From positions 124,001 through 188,000 of the forward strand of contig POWY01000002.1 of assembly GCA_003044455.1 (NCBI GenBank): 64,000 bases of DNA. Reading direction: 5' to 3'. The position numbers and the translations under genes are program-made. The notes under the pieces are model-generated. The model searched no databases, was not told where the DNA came from, and saw nothing but the letters and a program-made list of their open reading frames with translations. This DNA comes from Neisseria bergeri. GTDB lineage: Bacteria; Pseudomonadota; Gammaproteobacteria; Burkholderiales; Neisseriaceae. Below are positions 29,660 through 38,659 of this stretch, piece after piece. Numbering within the stretch: position 1 is the stretch's first letter; the number at the start of each line of letters is the position of its first letter.

Positions 29660-31513
29660 ATGAATACAGAAAACTGTCCTCCGGAACAATTCGACATCCC
29701 GCTCTTCCTCAAAAACCTGCCCAAGCTGCCTGGCGTATACCGTTTTTTCGACGAAAGCGGCAAGGTCTTATACGTCGGCAAAGCCGTCAACCTCAAGCGG
29801 CGCGTGTCCGGTTATTTCCAAAAAAACGACCATTCGCCGCGCATCGCATTGATGGTGAAACAGGTTCGCCACATCGAAACCACCGTCACCCGTTCCGAAG
29901 CCGAAGCCCTGATTCTCGAAAACAACTTCATCAAAGCCCTGTCGCCGAAATACAATATCCTTTTCCGCGATGACAAAAGTTATCCTTATCTGATGCTCAG
30001 CGGCCATCAATATCCGCAAATGGCGTATTACCGGGGCACGCTGAAAAAGCCCAACCAATATTTCGGCCCGTATCCCAACAGCAACGCCGTGCGCGACAGC
30101 ATTCAAGTGTTGCAAAAAGTCTTTATGCTGCGCACCTGCGAAGACAGCGTGTTCGAACACCGCGACCGCCCTTGCCTGCTGTACCAAATCAAACGTTGCA
30201 CCGCGCCCTGCGTCGGACACATCAGCGAAGAAGACTACCGCGACAGCGTACGTCAAGCCGCCACCTTCCTCAACGGCAAAACCGACGAACTGACCCGCAC
30301 CCTGCAACACAAAATGCAGACCGCCGCCGCGAATTTGCAATTTGAAGAAGCCGCCCGTTACCGCGACCAAATCCAAGCACTCGGCATTATGCAGAGCAAC
30401 CAGTTCATCGACAGCAAAAACCCCAACAACCCCAACGACATCGACCTGCTCGCGCTGGCGGTTTCAGACGGCATCGTCTGCATACACTGGGTCAGCATAC
30501 GCGGCGGGCGGCACGTCGGCGACAAAAGCTTTTTCCCCGACACCAAAAACGACCCCGAACCAAACGGACAAGACTACGCCGAAGCCTTCGTCGCCCAACA
30601 CTATCTGGGCAAAAGCAAGCCCGACATCATCATCAGCAACTTCCCCGTCCCCGACGCATTAAAAGAAGCCTTGGAGGGCGAACACGGCAAACAAATGCAG
30701 TTCGTGACCAAAACCATAGGCGAACGCAAAGTCTGGCTGAAAATGGCGGAACAAAACGCACAAATGGCGATTGCCCAACGCCGCCTGCAACAAAGCAGCC
30801 AGCAACACCGCATCGACGAGTTGGCAAAAATCCTGAACATGAATTCAGACGACCTTAACCGCCTCGAATGCTTCGACATCAGCCACACCCAAGGCGAAGC
30901 CACCATCGCCTCCTGCGTCGTATACGACGAACAAAACATCCAGCCTTCGCAATACCGCCGCTACAACATCACCACCGCCAAACCCGGCGACGACTACGCC
31001 GCCATGCGTGAAGTGTTGACGCGCCGTTACGGCAAAATGCAGGAAGCCGAAGCCAACGGCGAGGCCGTAAAATGGCCCGATGCCGTGTTGATTGACGGCG
31101 GCAAAGGACAAATCGGCATCGCCGTGTCCGTATGGGAAGAACTCGGGCTGCACATCCCTTTGGTCGGCATCGCCAAAGGCCCGGAGCGCAAAGCCGGTAT
31201 GGAGGAACTCATCCTTCCGTTTACCAGTGAAACCTTCCGCCTGCCCCCGCACAGCCCCGCCCTGCACCTTCTGCAAACCGTGCGCGACGAATCACACCGT
31301 TTCGCCATCACCGGCCACCGCAAAAAACGCGACAAAGCACGCGTTACCTCGTCCCTCGGCGACATTCCCGGCGTAGGCAGCAAACGCCGCCAAGCCCTGC
31401 TCACCCGATTCGGCGGCCTGCGCGGCGTGATTGCAGCCAGCCGCGAGGACTTGGAAAAAGTGGAAGGCATCAGCAAGACATTGGCGGAAACCATTTATAA
31501 TCATCTGCATTAG
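29660..31513 (+). CDS. uvrC: UvrABC system protein C
   Basis: Nucleotide-excision-repair endonuclease that makes the 3' and 5' incisions with UvrB. GIY-YIG nuclease domain (LPGVYRFFDESGKVLYVGKA, near residue 24), UVR domain (NLQFEEAARYRDQIQA, near 210), RNase-H-like domain (LECFDISHTQGE), C-terminal helix-hairpin-helix pair (DIPGVGSKRRQALLTRFGG). The start at 29660 gives 617 residues; earlier in-frame ATGs at 29627 and 29651 add a peptide encoded by an uptake sequence (MPSEA) and are unlikely. In-frame uptake sequences lie inside the gene, including an AGGTCGTCTGAA type at 30844. Confidence 0.95.
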   Translation: MNTENCPPEQFDIPLFLKNLPKLPGVYRFFDESGKVLYVGKAVNLKRRVSGYFQKNDHSPRIALMVKQVRHIETTVTRSEAEALILENNFIKALSPKYNILFRDDKSYPYLMLSGHQYPQMAYYRGTLKKPNQYFGPYPNSNAVRDSIQVLQKVFMLRTCEDSVFEHRDRPCLLYQIKRCTAPCVGHISEEDYRDSVRQAATFLNGKTDELTRTLQHKMQTAAANLQFEEAARYRDQIQALGIMQSNQFIDSKNPNNPNDIDLLALAVSDGIVCIHWVSIRGGRHVGDKSFFPDTKNDPEPNGQDYAEAFVAQHYLGKSKPDIIISNFPVPDALKEALEGEHGKQMQFVTKTIGERKVWLKMAEQNAQMAIAQRRLQQSSQQHRIDELAKILNMNSDDLNRLECFDISHTQGEATIASCVVYDEQNIQPSQYRRYNITTAKPGDDYAAMREVLTRRYGKMQEAEANGEAVKWPDAVLIDGGKGQIGIAVSVWEELGLHIPLVGIAKGPERKAGMEELILPFTSETFRLPPHSPALHLLQTVRDESHRFAITGHRKKRDKARVTSSLGDIPGVGSKRRQALLTRFGGLRGVIAASREDLEKVEGISKTLAETIYNHLH

Positions 31514-31629
31514 TATGCCGCTAAAGCAAAAACCGTCTATAAAAATATGATACAGCAGGCCGGCGTGCCGATATAAACCTAACTTCATAACACATAACGA
31601 TGATTCGACAAAACGGAAAACGATCTGAT

Positions 31630-33033
31630 ATGAACAATCCCGACTTAACCTATCGACAGGTCTTGGAACGCCTGTCTCAAAAACAATATAACTTTGCCGA
31701 AGTCCGCCGACTGCTGACAGAAGCGGCCTCGGCAGGCCATCCCGCCGCCGCATTCGAGTTGGCAAAACACCTGATGGACGCGGACAGCCCGCACCAAGAC
31801 CGCGAACAAGGTATGGAAATGCTCCGCATCGCCGCCGAACAGGGGCATCCCTATGCACGTTACAATTTGGCATATATCCAAGAATTGGAAGGCGCGCCCC
31901 CAGAAACCCTGATACCGCTTTACAGACCTCTGGCAGAGAAAGGGCTGCCTGAAGCACAAGTCCGCCTGATGTACCTGCTGTATGCGTCCCGGCATTTTAA
32001 AGAGGCCTTGGAATGGGCAAAAACAAGCGCAAAAAACAACAACCCCCACGGGCAATACCTGCTTGCCCAATACTGCCGGTACGGCACACCGCCGGATTTT
32101 GAAACGGCGCACCTGCTCTACCGAAAAGCGGCGGCACAAGGCTTGCCGGAAGCACATTGGCAACTCGGGCTGCAATACCGTTTTGGACAAGGGACGCAAA
32201 CCGACACGGCACAGGCCGTCAATCATTTGCGTGCCGCCGCGCAACAAGGATACATTCCCGCCTACACCCCGCTTGCCGAACTCATCCTGCCTACGGCTCC
32301 CGACGAAGCCGTTTACCGGTTCCAACAGGCGGCACAGGAAAATGACCCCGATGCCCATGCCGCGCTGGCCGACATCTACCTGCAAGGCAAATATCAGGAA
32401 AGAAACCACAAACTTGCCCTGCATCATGCCGAAGCAGCAGCCGCCGAACGCCATCCCGAAGGTTTGCGGATACTGGGCGACATCTGCCGCTACGGTTTGG
32501 GCACAGCCCCCGATACAGAAAAAGCCCGGCATTATTACCGGCAGGCAGCCGAAGCCGGCAGCCTTTCCGCCTATCAGAAACTCATATCCGACAGCGCGTT
32601 AAACCATCCCGACCAATACGGCGGCATCAAAGATTCCGCCATCAGGCGGCAAAGGGCAGAACAGCTTTATCAAAAAGCCCAAGCCCTGCATTACGGATTA
32701 CAATGCACACCCGAATACGCAGCCGCGCTCAAACTCTACACAGAAGCCGCAGAACTCGGACACAGCAAAGCCCAAACCAATCTGGGCAGTATGTATTACT
32801 TCGGACAGGGCATAGCCGCCGACTACGGCAAAGCCCGCAAATGGTTTGAACAAGCCGCCGCGCAAAAAGACAGTATGGCGTTCTACAACCTCGCCTGCAT
32901 CCATTACAGCGGACACGGTGTAGGACCGGACAAAGAAAAAGCCTGCCGCTACCTGCAAGAAGCCATAAACAACGGATACGGGCAAAAAAGCGTCCTGCAA
33001 GAACTGCTGCAACAGTGGCAAAATGCCGTCTGA
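31630..33033 (+). CDS. Sel1-repeat (SLR/TPR-like) protein
   Basis: A 467-residue protein made almost wholly of Sel1-like repeats, with units such as AAEQGHPYARYNLAYIQE, AAAQGLPEAHWQLGLQYRFG, AAELGHSKAQTNLGSMYYFG and AAAQKDSMAFYNLACIHYSG. No signal peptide is seen, so it is likely cytosolic. Such repeats form helical scaffolds for protein contacts; the role here is unknown. The start at 31630 is preferred over the ATG at 31600, which has no ribosome site. The stop codon is part of an uptake sequence: the gene ends AAT-GCC-GTC-TGA. Confidence 0.8.
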   Translation: MNNPDLTYRQVLERLSQKQYNFAEVRRLLTEAASAGHPAAAFELAKHLMDADSPHQDREQGMEMLRIAAEQGHPYARYNLAYIQELEGAPPETLIPLYRPLAEKGLPEAQVRLMYLLYASRHFKEALEWAKTSAKNNNPHGQYLLAQYCRYGTPPDFETAHLLYRKAAAQGLPEAHWQLGLQYRFGQGTQTDTAQAVNHLRAAAQQGYIPAYTPLAELILPTAPDEAVYRFQQAAQENDPDAHAALADIYLQGKYQERNHKLALHHAEAAAAERHPEGLRILGDICRYGLGTAPDTEKARHYYRQAAEAGSLSAYQKLISDSALNHPDQYGGIKDSAIRRQRAEQLYQKAQALHYGLQCTPEYAAALKLYTEAAELGHSKAQTNLGSMYYFGQGIAADYGKARKWFEQAAAQKDSMAFYNLACIHYSGHGVGPDKEKACRYLQEAINNGYGQKSVLQELLQQWQNAV

Positions 33034-33068
33034 ACACTGGTACATTTACCCCGCAAAAACGAAACAGG

Positions 33069-33074
33069 TATAAT
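33069..33074 (+). promoter_or_regulatory. candidate -10 box of trmB
   Basis: TATAAT in the context ACAGGTATAATCGCCCC, almost the same as the one before rpsA (3376). The -35 is poor (TTACCC at 17 bp). Confidence 0.4.
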
Positions 33075-33154
33075 CGCCCCTTTCCCTTCCCGCCGTCCGA
33101 ACAGGCATTTCACATTCAGACGGCATCCTGATTGCACAAGCGCACGAAAGCATT

Positions 33155-33871
33155 ATGACAGACACCGCCGAAAACCAAACACCAAACGACCATCAAGCCG
33201 GACACCCCCGCAGCATCCGTAGCTTCGTCCTCCGCCAAAGCCATATGACCGCCGCGCAGCAACGCGCCATCGATACCTTATGGGACAGCTTCGGCATCGA
33301 CTACCAAGCAACACCGGCCGATCTTAATGCCCGTTTCGGAAGCAGCCGACCCAAAATCCTTGAAATAGGCTTCGGCATGGGGACGGCAACCGCAGAAATT
33401 GCCCGCCGCCTGCCCGAAACCGACTTCCTCGCCATCGACGTACATGGTCCCGGCGTAGGCAACCTGCTCAAACTCATCAACGAAAACCATTTGGAAAATA
33501 TCCGCGTGATGCGGCACGATGCCGTAGAAGTTGTCGAAAATATGCTTCAAGACAGCTCGCTCGACGGCATCCACATATTCTTCCCCGACCCGTGGCACAA
33601 AAAACGCCACCACAAACGCCGTCTGATACAAGCCCCCTTCATCGCCAAACTGCTGCCCAAACTCAAAACCGGCGGCTATATCCACCTGGCGACAGACTGG
33701 GAAGAATATGCGCGGCAGATGCTTGAAGTCCTCAGCAGCTTCGACAGCCTGCAAAATACGGCGGCAGACTACGCCCCCACCCCGGACTACCGCCCCGAAA
33801 CCAAATTCGAAGCGCGCGGCAAACGCCTCGGACACGGCGTTTGGGACTTGGTATTCAAACGGATCGGATAA
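33155..33871 (+). CDS. trmB: tRNA (guanine-N7-)-methyltransferase
   Basis: SAM-dependent enzyme that makes m7G46 in tRNA variable loops. SAM motif EIGFGMGTATAEIARR, then FLAIDVHGPGVGNLL, and the family signature FFPDPWHKKRHHKRRL, where His takes the place of the more common Pro. The C-terminal TKFEARGKRLGHGVWDL is also typical. 238 residues. A strong terminator follows at 33884. Confidence 0.95.
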   Translation: MTDTAENQTPNDHQAGHPRSIRSFVLRQSHMTAAQQRAIDTLWDSFGIDYQATPADLNARFGSSRPKILEIGFGMGTATAEIARRLPETDFLAIDVHGPGVGNLLKLINENHLENIRVMRHDAVEVVENMLQDSSLDGIHIFFPDPWHKKRHHKRRLIQAPFIAKLLPKLKTGGYIHLATDWEEYARQMLEVLSSFDSLQNTAADYAPTPDYRPETKFEARGKRLGHGVWDLVFKRIG

Positions 33872-33883
33872 CAGACCGCCGAA

Positions 33884-33929
33884 TAAAAAATGCCGTCTGA
33901 AGCACGTTTGCTGACAGACGGCATTTTTT
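33884..33929. terminator. terminator after trmB built from an uptake sequence
   Basis: AAAAAATGCCGTCTG pairs with CAGACGGCATTTTTT around the loop; the stem is flanked by an A run and a T run, so it can terminate in both directions. Confidence 0.8.
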
Positions 33930-33990
33930 CAAGATAAAGCAGCGGGCGATGTTTTGATACAAGGTTTAAAACAATGGTTTGAACGGCAAA

Positions 33991-34079
33991 AACGCGTGTG
34001 TACCGCACACATCCTACGTGTAGGTTTTAACCTGCACATCGATTTTAAAGCTTGTGCCGCCTGCAGGTAAAGTATATGC
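33991..34079. repeat. imperfect direct repeat, copy 1
   Basis: Begins AACGCGTGTG-TACCGCACAC and ends TTTTAAAGCTTGTGCCGCCTG-CAGGTAAAGTATATG. It resembles copy 2 at 34847 over most of its length, with a gap of about 18 bp. Together they bracket the gene at 34112-34645. Confidence 0.65.
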
Positions 34080-34111
34080 ACTGCTCTACTCAAAGTTTAT
34101 TGGAGTATAGA

Positions 34112-34645
34112 TTATGTCTTTTGAGAAAACACGCCCTCAACATTAAATGTTAGTTCCGTATAAAAAATACTAGGAGTTTCTTTTATTGCACACAAATGAT
34201 TTACTCTTTTAGTTTGAGTAAATTTTATTTGAATACCTTGCTTACTATTATAGTTTATAAAATCAATAGCCTTATCTTCAGCCAGACGTTCCAACTCTGA
34301 TAACTCAGTCATTATCAATCTGATTTTCCTTAATTTTTCTGAAGTATCAACAAATACAAAAGAAACTGCGGGAGCCATATCTAAAAGCTCGGCTGTGTCT
34401 TTTAATTTATTTATATTATTCCTATCAAAATCAAATGATTTGCTTTCTGTCTCTGGGAAATTTCTTCCTTTTACCGATATAACTATCCTCTTACATGGTT
34501 TTTCTCTGCTTATCGCCAAAACATCAGCACCAACATGATCAATTAGCGCAACTGACCAATTATTTAGACCTAAAACATACATTACTAAAGACTCAGCAAA
34601 ATCTCCAAACTGCTTTGCAAAACGAAGATCCCTGTTCTGATTCAT
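34112..34645 (-). CDS. unknown protein, possible PD-(D/E)XK-like nuclease fold
   Basis: 177 residues, AT-rich, with codon use unlike the neighbouring core genes. I do not recognise a named family. The first 60 residues have the layout of a nuclease-like fold: Glu18 in FGDFAES, Asp41 in GADVLAI, and Ser57-x-Lys59 in VISVKGR, where an active enzyme would usually have Glu or Asp in place of Ser57. The rest (KDTAELLDMAPAVSFVFVD) could continue the fold. No signal or membrane span. It lies between two diverged repeats, downstream on the same strand of another AT-rich unknown gene, and was probably acquired. Confidence 0.6.
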   Translation of the reverse strand: MNQNRDLRFAKQFGDFAESLVMYVLGLNNWSVALIDHVGADVLAISREKPCKRIVISVKGRNFPETESKSFDFDRNNINKLKDTAELLDMAPAVSFVFVDTSEKLRKIRLIMTELSELERLAEDKAIDFINYNSKQGIQIKFTQTKRVNHLCAIKETPSIFYTELTFNVEGVFSQKT

Positions 34646-34779
34646 TATTTTCGCTCCTTTGATAACTCAACAAGCCGTAGCCCGCATGAAATCTTTAGTT
34701 TTCCGCAGGTCGGATTCTCGAATCCAACATTTTGGGTATTTCTGCAATGAATTGCAACGACGGGAATATTAAAGGTTTT

Positions 34780-34799
34780 GTCGGATACAAGTATCCGAC
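34780..34799. repeat. 20-bp near-perfect palindrome
   Basis: GTCGGATAC-AA-GTATCCGAC, 9-bp perfect arms. It belongs to a group of short TCGGAT-type inverted repeats scattered in this intergenic region. Confidence 0.7.
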
Positions 34800-34846
34800 C
34801 TACGGTTGCTTTGGGAATTGGAAAGTGCAGGCTGCCTCAAGCAGAA

Positions 34847-34920
34847 AACGCGGGCGTGCATACCGCACACGCCTGAACGTTGGGTTTAAAGTTTGTGTCG
34901 TCCGCAGGTAGGGTGTGTGG
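34847..34920. repeat. imperfect direct repeat, copy 2
   Basis: Begins AACGCGGGCGTGCATACCGC and ends TTTAAAGTTTGTGTCGTCCG-CAGGTAGGGTGTGTG. It aligns with copy 1 at 33991. The two copies may have served in recombination that brought in or moved the gene between them. Confidence 0.65.
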
Positions 34921-34953
34921 TGCAGCCACGCACGCAGTTGGTGGAGATGCAGG

Positions 34954-35574
34954 TTACCGATTGCTGCGGTTTTTAATCCACGCTTCAATATATACGGAAG
35001 AGAAACTTTTCCAAGCAATCATCATCATGAAGAACAAAACCATTACAACCCAATAAATAATTATTTCGTCATATTTAATAGTCTCTATGAATTTCTTATC
35101 TGCTTCAGATAACTCAAACAAATGTGGGAATGCCCATAAAAATGTCAGAATAGAAATAACAGATATACCTACAGAGCCTACGTTAGCACATGTAGAGCCA
35201 GCACGTTTAAAAAATAGTGGACTACTATATTTAACTTCAGACCAAGATAAAATTTTGTTTTGTTCTTTAATCTTTTTATTTTTCATACTATTTTTCTTAA
35301 ATAGATTTTTAGCCCAATTCAAAATTGAAGCTAACATTGTTAAAATTATCGTTGTAAAAATAAACAATAATACAGCCACAAATAAATATATCAATAACTG
35401 ACTAACGAATCCATTATTGGGTACTACTAAATCAGTAAATATTTCAATAGCTTTTTTATTAGATGATTCGTAAATTAACGAATACACGATAGCTGTCATT
35501 GTAAATAAAAGAACCTGTAAAAGGTATTCTTTACAATCGTTCCAAAATGTTTCACAAAATGATGATTTAGACAT
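34954..35574 (-). CDS. unknown AT-rich membrane protein with four spans
   Basis: 206 residues of very AT-rich DNA. Four hydrophobic spans can be seen at about 18-34, 58-85, 130-147 and 172-190, with a basic, Lys/Asn-rich loop (FKKNSMKNKKIKEQNK) after the second. No known motif. The last residues (KNRSNR) are encoded next to the repeat-rich region, so the natural C-terminus may have been altered. With the next gene on this strand (34112-34645) it forms a small island between trmB and uvrB. A membrane protein next to a nuclease-like protein is an arrangement found in some defence systems, but nothing here proves such a role. Confidence 0.6.
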   Translation of the reverse strand: MSKSSFCETFWNDCKEYLLQVLLFTMTAIVYSLIYESSNKKAIEIFTDLVVPNNGFVSQLLIYLFVAVLLFIFTTIILTMLASILNWAKNLFKKNSMKNKKIKEQNKILSWSEVKYSSPLFFKRAGSTCANVGSVGISVISILTFLWAFPHLFELSEADKKFIETIKYDEIIIYWVVMVLFFMMMIAWKSFSSVYIEAWIKNRSNR

Positions 35575-35640
35575 TTAACCCTCATCCTATACTATAATAT
35601 TAGAAATTATAAATTGTATAAAAATACATAACTATACAAG

Positions 35641-37668
35641 TCACTCCGCCCCAAACAACAAATTCTCCTTAATCCCCCGAATCCTATCCCGCAACACAGC
35701 CGCCTCTTCAAACTGCAAATCCCTAGCCGCCTGCTGCATGGCTTTTTCCAGTTTGGCGATTTCTTTAATCGCGTCTTCTTCGTTGTGGATTTCGCCGACT
35801 TTGACCTTGTTTTTGCCTTTCAGACGGCCTTTGCCGCTGTCTTCTTCGTGGTACACGCCGTCGATGATGTCTTTGACCTGTTTTTTAATCTGCTGCGGCA
35901 CGATGCCGTGTTCTTCGTTGAATTTAATCTGTTTTTCTCGGCGGCGTTCGGTTTCGTCGATGGCGGCTTTCATGGAGTCGGTGATTTTGTCGGCGTACAG
36001 GATGGCGACACCGTTCACGTTGCGCGCGGCGCGCCCTATGGTTTGAATCAGACTGCGGTGGGAGCGCAGGAAGCCTTCTTTATCTGCGTCGAGGATGGCG
36101 ACGAGGGAGACTTCGGGGATGTCGAGGCCTTCGCGCAAGAGGTTGATGCCGACGAGTACGTCAAACAGTCCGAGCCGTAAATCTCTAATGATTTCAACGC
36201 GCTCAACGGTGTCGATGTCGCTGTGCAGGTAGCGCACTTTGATGCCGAGTTCACTGTAATAGTCGGTGAGTTGTTCCGCCATGCGTTTGGTGAGGGTGGT
36301 AACGAGTACGCGCTCGCCTTTTTGGATGCGGTCGTTGATTTCGCTCATTAAGTCATCGACTTGGGTGGCAACGGGGCGGATGATGATTTTGGGGTCAACC
36401 AGTCCTGTGGGGCGGACGACTTGTTCGACCACTTGTCCGGCGTGTTCTTCTTCATATTTGGCGGGGGTGGCGGAAACAAAAACGGTTTGCGGCATGACTT
36501 TTTCAAATTCGTGGAATTTGAGCGGTCGGTTGTCGCGGGCGGAAGGCAGGCGGAAGCCGTAGTCGACGAGGTTTTGCTTGCGCGATGCGTCGCCTTTGTA
36601 CATGCCGCCGATTTGGGTAACGGTAACGTGGCTTTCATCGATGAACATGATGGCGTTGTCGGGCAGGTAGTCCATCAGCGTGGGCGGTGGTTCGCCTTCT
36701 TTTTTGCCGGAGAAGTGACGGGAGTAGTTTTCGATGCCTTTGCAGAAGCCCATTTCGTAGAGCATTTCGAGGTCGAAGCGGGTACGCTGTTCGATGCGTT
36801 GTTGTTCGACGGGGCAGTTTTCTTTGGTAAAGAAATCAATGCGTTCGCGCAGTTCTTCTTTGATGGACTCGCAGGCGCGCAATACGGTGTCGCGCGGGGT
36901 AACGTAGTGGCTGGACGGGAAGACAGTGTAGCGGCCGACGCGCTGTTGCAGGCTGCCTGAAAGCGGGTCGAACATATCGAGGCGGTCAATTTCGTCGTCG
37001 AACAAGCTGATGCGCAAGGCGTTTTCGGAGCTTTCGGCGGGGTACACGTCAATCACGTCGCCGCGCACGCGGAAGCTGCCGCGTTTGAAGTCCAAATCGC
37101 CGCGTTCGTACTGCATGGAAACGAGCGTGGCGATGATGTCGCGCTGCTCGATGGTGTCGCCTTCTTTGACGGACAACACCATTTGTTGATACTCGGTCGG
37201 GTCGCCGATACCGTAAATGGCGGACACGGTGGCAACGATAATTACATCGTTGCGCGTCATCAGGTTTTTGGTGGCGGAAAGGCGCATCTGCTCGATGTGT
37301 TCGTTGATCGCGCTGTCTTTTTCGATGAACAAATCGCGGCTGGGTACATAGGCTTCGGGCTGGTAATAGTCGTAGTAGGAGACGAAATATTCCACCGCGT
37401 TTTCGGGGAAAAACTCGCGCATTTCGGCATAGAGCTGGGCGGCAAGGGTTTTGTTGTGCGCCATGATGATGGCGGGGCGGCCGCTTTGGGCGATGACGTT
37501 CGCCATGGTGTAGGTTTTGCCCGAACCGGTTACGCCGAGCAGGGTTTGATAGGCAAGGCCGTCTGAAAGCCCTTCGAGCAGGCCGGCAATGGCGGAGGGC
37601 TGGTCGCCGGCGGGCGGGAAAGGTTGGTGGAGTTTGAAGGGGGAATCGGGGTATCGGATAACTTCCAT
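35641..37668 (-). CDS. uvrB: UvrABC system protein B
   Basis: Central DNA-loading helicase-like factor of nucleotide excision repair. Walker [18 protein letters not shown], beta-hairpin region [12 protein letters not shown], helicase DEAD-like box FIDESHV, motif [11 protein letters not shown], and a C-terminal UVR domain ([16 protein letters not shown]) that contacts UvrC. The start at 37668 ([11 protein letters not shown]) gives 675 residues; the longer frame begins inside an uptake sequence (MPSER) and is rejected. Confidence 0.96.
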   Translation of the reverse strand: MEVIRYPDSPFKLHQPFPPAGDQPSAIAGLLEGLSDGLAYQTLLGVTGSGKTYTMANVIAQSGRPAIIMAHNKTLAAQLYAEMREFFPENAVEYFVSYYDYYQPEAYVPSRDLFIEKDSAINEHIEQMRLSATKNLMTRNDVIIVATVSAIYGIGDPTEYQQMVLSVKEGDTIEQRDIIATLVSMQYERGDLDFKRGSFRVRGDVIDVYPAESSENALRISLFDDEIDRLDMFDPLSGSLQQRVGRYTVFPSSHYVTPRDTVLRACESIKEELRERIDFFTKENCPVEQQRIEQRTRFDLEMLYEMGFCKGIENYSRHFSGKKEGEPPPTLMDYLPDNAIMFIDESHVTVTQIGGMYKGDASRKQNLVDYGFRLPSARDNRPLKFHEFEKVMPQTVFVSATPAKYEEEHAGQVVEQVVRPTGLVDPKIIIRPVATQVDDLMSEINDRIQKGERVLVTTLTKRMAEQLTDYYSELGIKVRYLHSDIDTVERVEIIRDLRLGLFDVLVGINLLREGLDIPEVSLVAILDADKEGFLRSHRSLIQTIGRAARNVNGVAILYADKITDSMKAAIDETERRREKQIKFNEEHGIVPQQIKKQVKDIIDGVYHEEDSGKGRLKGKNKVKVGEIHNEEDAIKEIAKLEKAMQQAARDLQFEEAAVLRDRIRGIKENLLFGAE

Positions 37669-37728
37669 AATCTTGCCTGTGATGCGTTTGCGGACAAAGC
37701 GTGTAGTAGGGATGGGGCAGAAACGTCT

Positions 37729-37776
37729 TTCAGACGGCATGGAATAAAAGACATTCCCGACCGTATGCCGTCTGAA
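37729..37776. terminator. inverted DUS pair between the DUF1963 gene and uvrB
   Basis: TTCAGACGGCAT (37729-37740) and ATGCCGTCTGAA (37765-37776), perfect complements with a 24-nt loop, 1 bp after the stop of the upstream gene. Confidence 0.65.
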
Positions 37777-37777
37777 C

Positions 37778-38599
37778 TCAACCGCAATCCCAAGTGAATG
37801 CCGTTTTGGAAAAATCGCATTTTTCCAAATCTTCGGGCGCGATAAAGAAATTGCCGATACCCATATCGCCCCACATGATGTCTATTCCTTCGTTCTCATC
37901 ATATTGGCTTTCCAATTGGAACAGCAGTTCGTAGCCTTCCAAACTGCCGCCGCGCGGATCGTATTGGGTAAAGCAGGGATAACCGCCAATACAGTGTCCC
38001 GCCTGATTGGAGGCTTCCCGATAGTTCTCGTAAAGCCGCCAATCGTTGTTACCCGTATCCGTAACCCTTTCAAGAATCAGCTTGCGCATTTCCGGAAAAG
38101 TCCGATCGAAACGGTAATCGTCGAAAGACAGATATTGCGTCTCCGGTTCGGAAAAAACCATGCGGAATTCTTCCTCTGCACCAAACGGCAGACCGACTCC
38201 GAAATCCCCGAAATCGGAATATGCCGGAACATCCGAACGCAAACCTTCCTGCCGTACTTCGCGATGGTACAAAACACGGAATCCCTTTTGAGCGCGCAAG
38301 TCGTCGAAATCCATGCCCGACAAATCGTCGTAACCGTCGACAAAGAACTGGACGATGCCTTCGGTCGGATAGTCCGGCAGATGCGGCATTTGGGCAAAGT
38401 TGATTTGTGCCAGCAGGGAAAGCGGTTGTCCTTGGTCGTTTTGGGGATATTCCATACCCTCCGGCAGATAAGGTCTGCCGCCGACCTTGCTGTCCCACAG
38501 TTCTACTGTCTCTTTCTTCAAAGAAAAACGCACGACGGGTTTTGCCGTGGCTGCAATTTTCTCTGCAAACGGTTCAAATTCCGGTAAAAAATCGCTCAT
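37778..38599 (-). CDS. DUF1963 (YwqG-like) protein
   Basis: 273 residues from the ATG at 38599; the longer frame begins in an uptake sequence. The family traits are [31 protein letters not shown] and, near the end, [16 protein letters not shown] followed by [23 protein letters not shown]1963 proteins are soluble and of unknown function, and often come in tandem families in other bacteria. Here the gene stands between ctpA and uvrB, with DUS-type terminators on both sides, so it is probably transcribed alone. Confidence 0.82.
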   Translation of the reverse strand: MSDFLPEFEPFAEKIAATAKPVVRFSLKKETVELWDSKVGGRPYLPEGMEYPQNDQGQPLSLLAQINFAQMPHLPDYPTEGIVQFFVDGYDDLSGMDFDDLRAQKGFRVLYHREVRQEGLRSDVPAYSDFGDFGVGLPFGAEEEFRMVFSEPETQYLSFDDYRFDRTFPEMRKLILERVTDTGNNDWRLYENYREASNQAGHCIGGYPCFTQYDPRGGSLEGYELLFQLESQYDENEGIDIMWGDMGIGNFFIAPEDLEKCDFSKTAFTWDCG

Positions 38600-38621
38600 A
38601 ACCTGTCCTCTCAAACATAAT

Positions 38622-38650
38622 ATGCCGTCTGAAACCCTTTCAGACGGCAT
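38622..38650. terminator. inverted DUS pair after ctpA
   Basis: ATGCCGTCTGAA (38622-38633) and TTCAGACGGCAT (38639-38650) around a 5-nt loop, 9 bp beyond the ctpA stop. Confidence 0.75.
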
Positions 38651-38659
38651 CGTCAAAAC

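Larger units (their letters stand above)
34646..34953. other. 308-bp repeat-rich intergenic region
   Basis: Made of short palindromic and repeat pieces: GGATTCTCGAATCC near 34713, a perfect 9-bp palindrome at 34780, and repeat copy 2. No gene seen. Confidence 0.6.
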
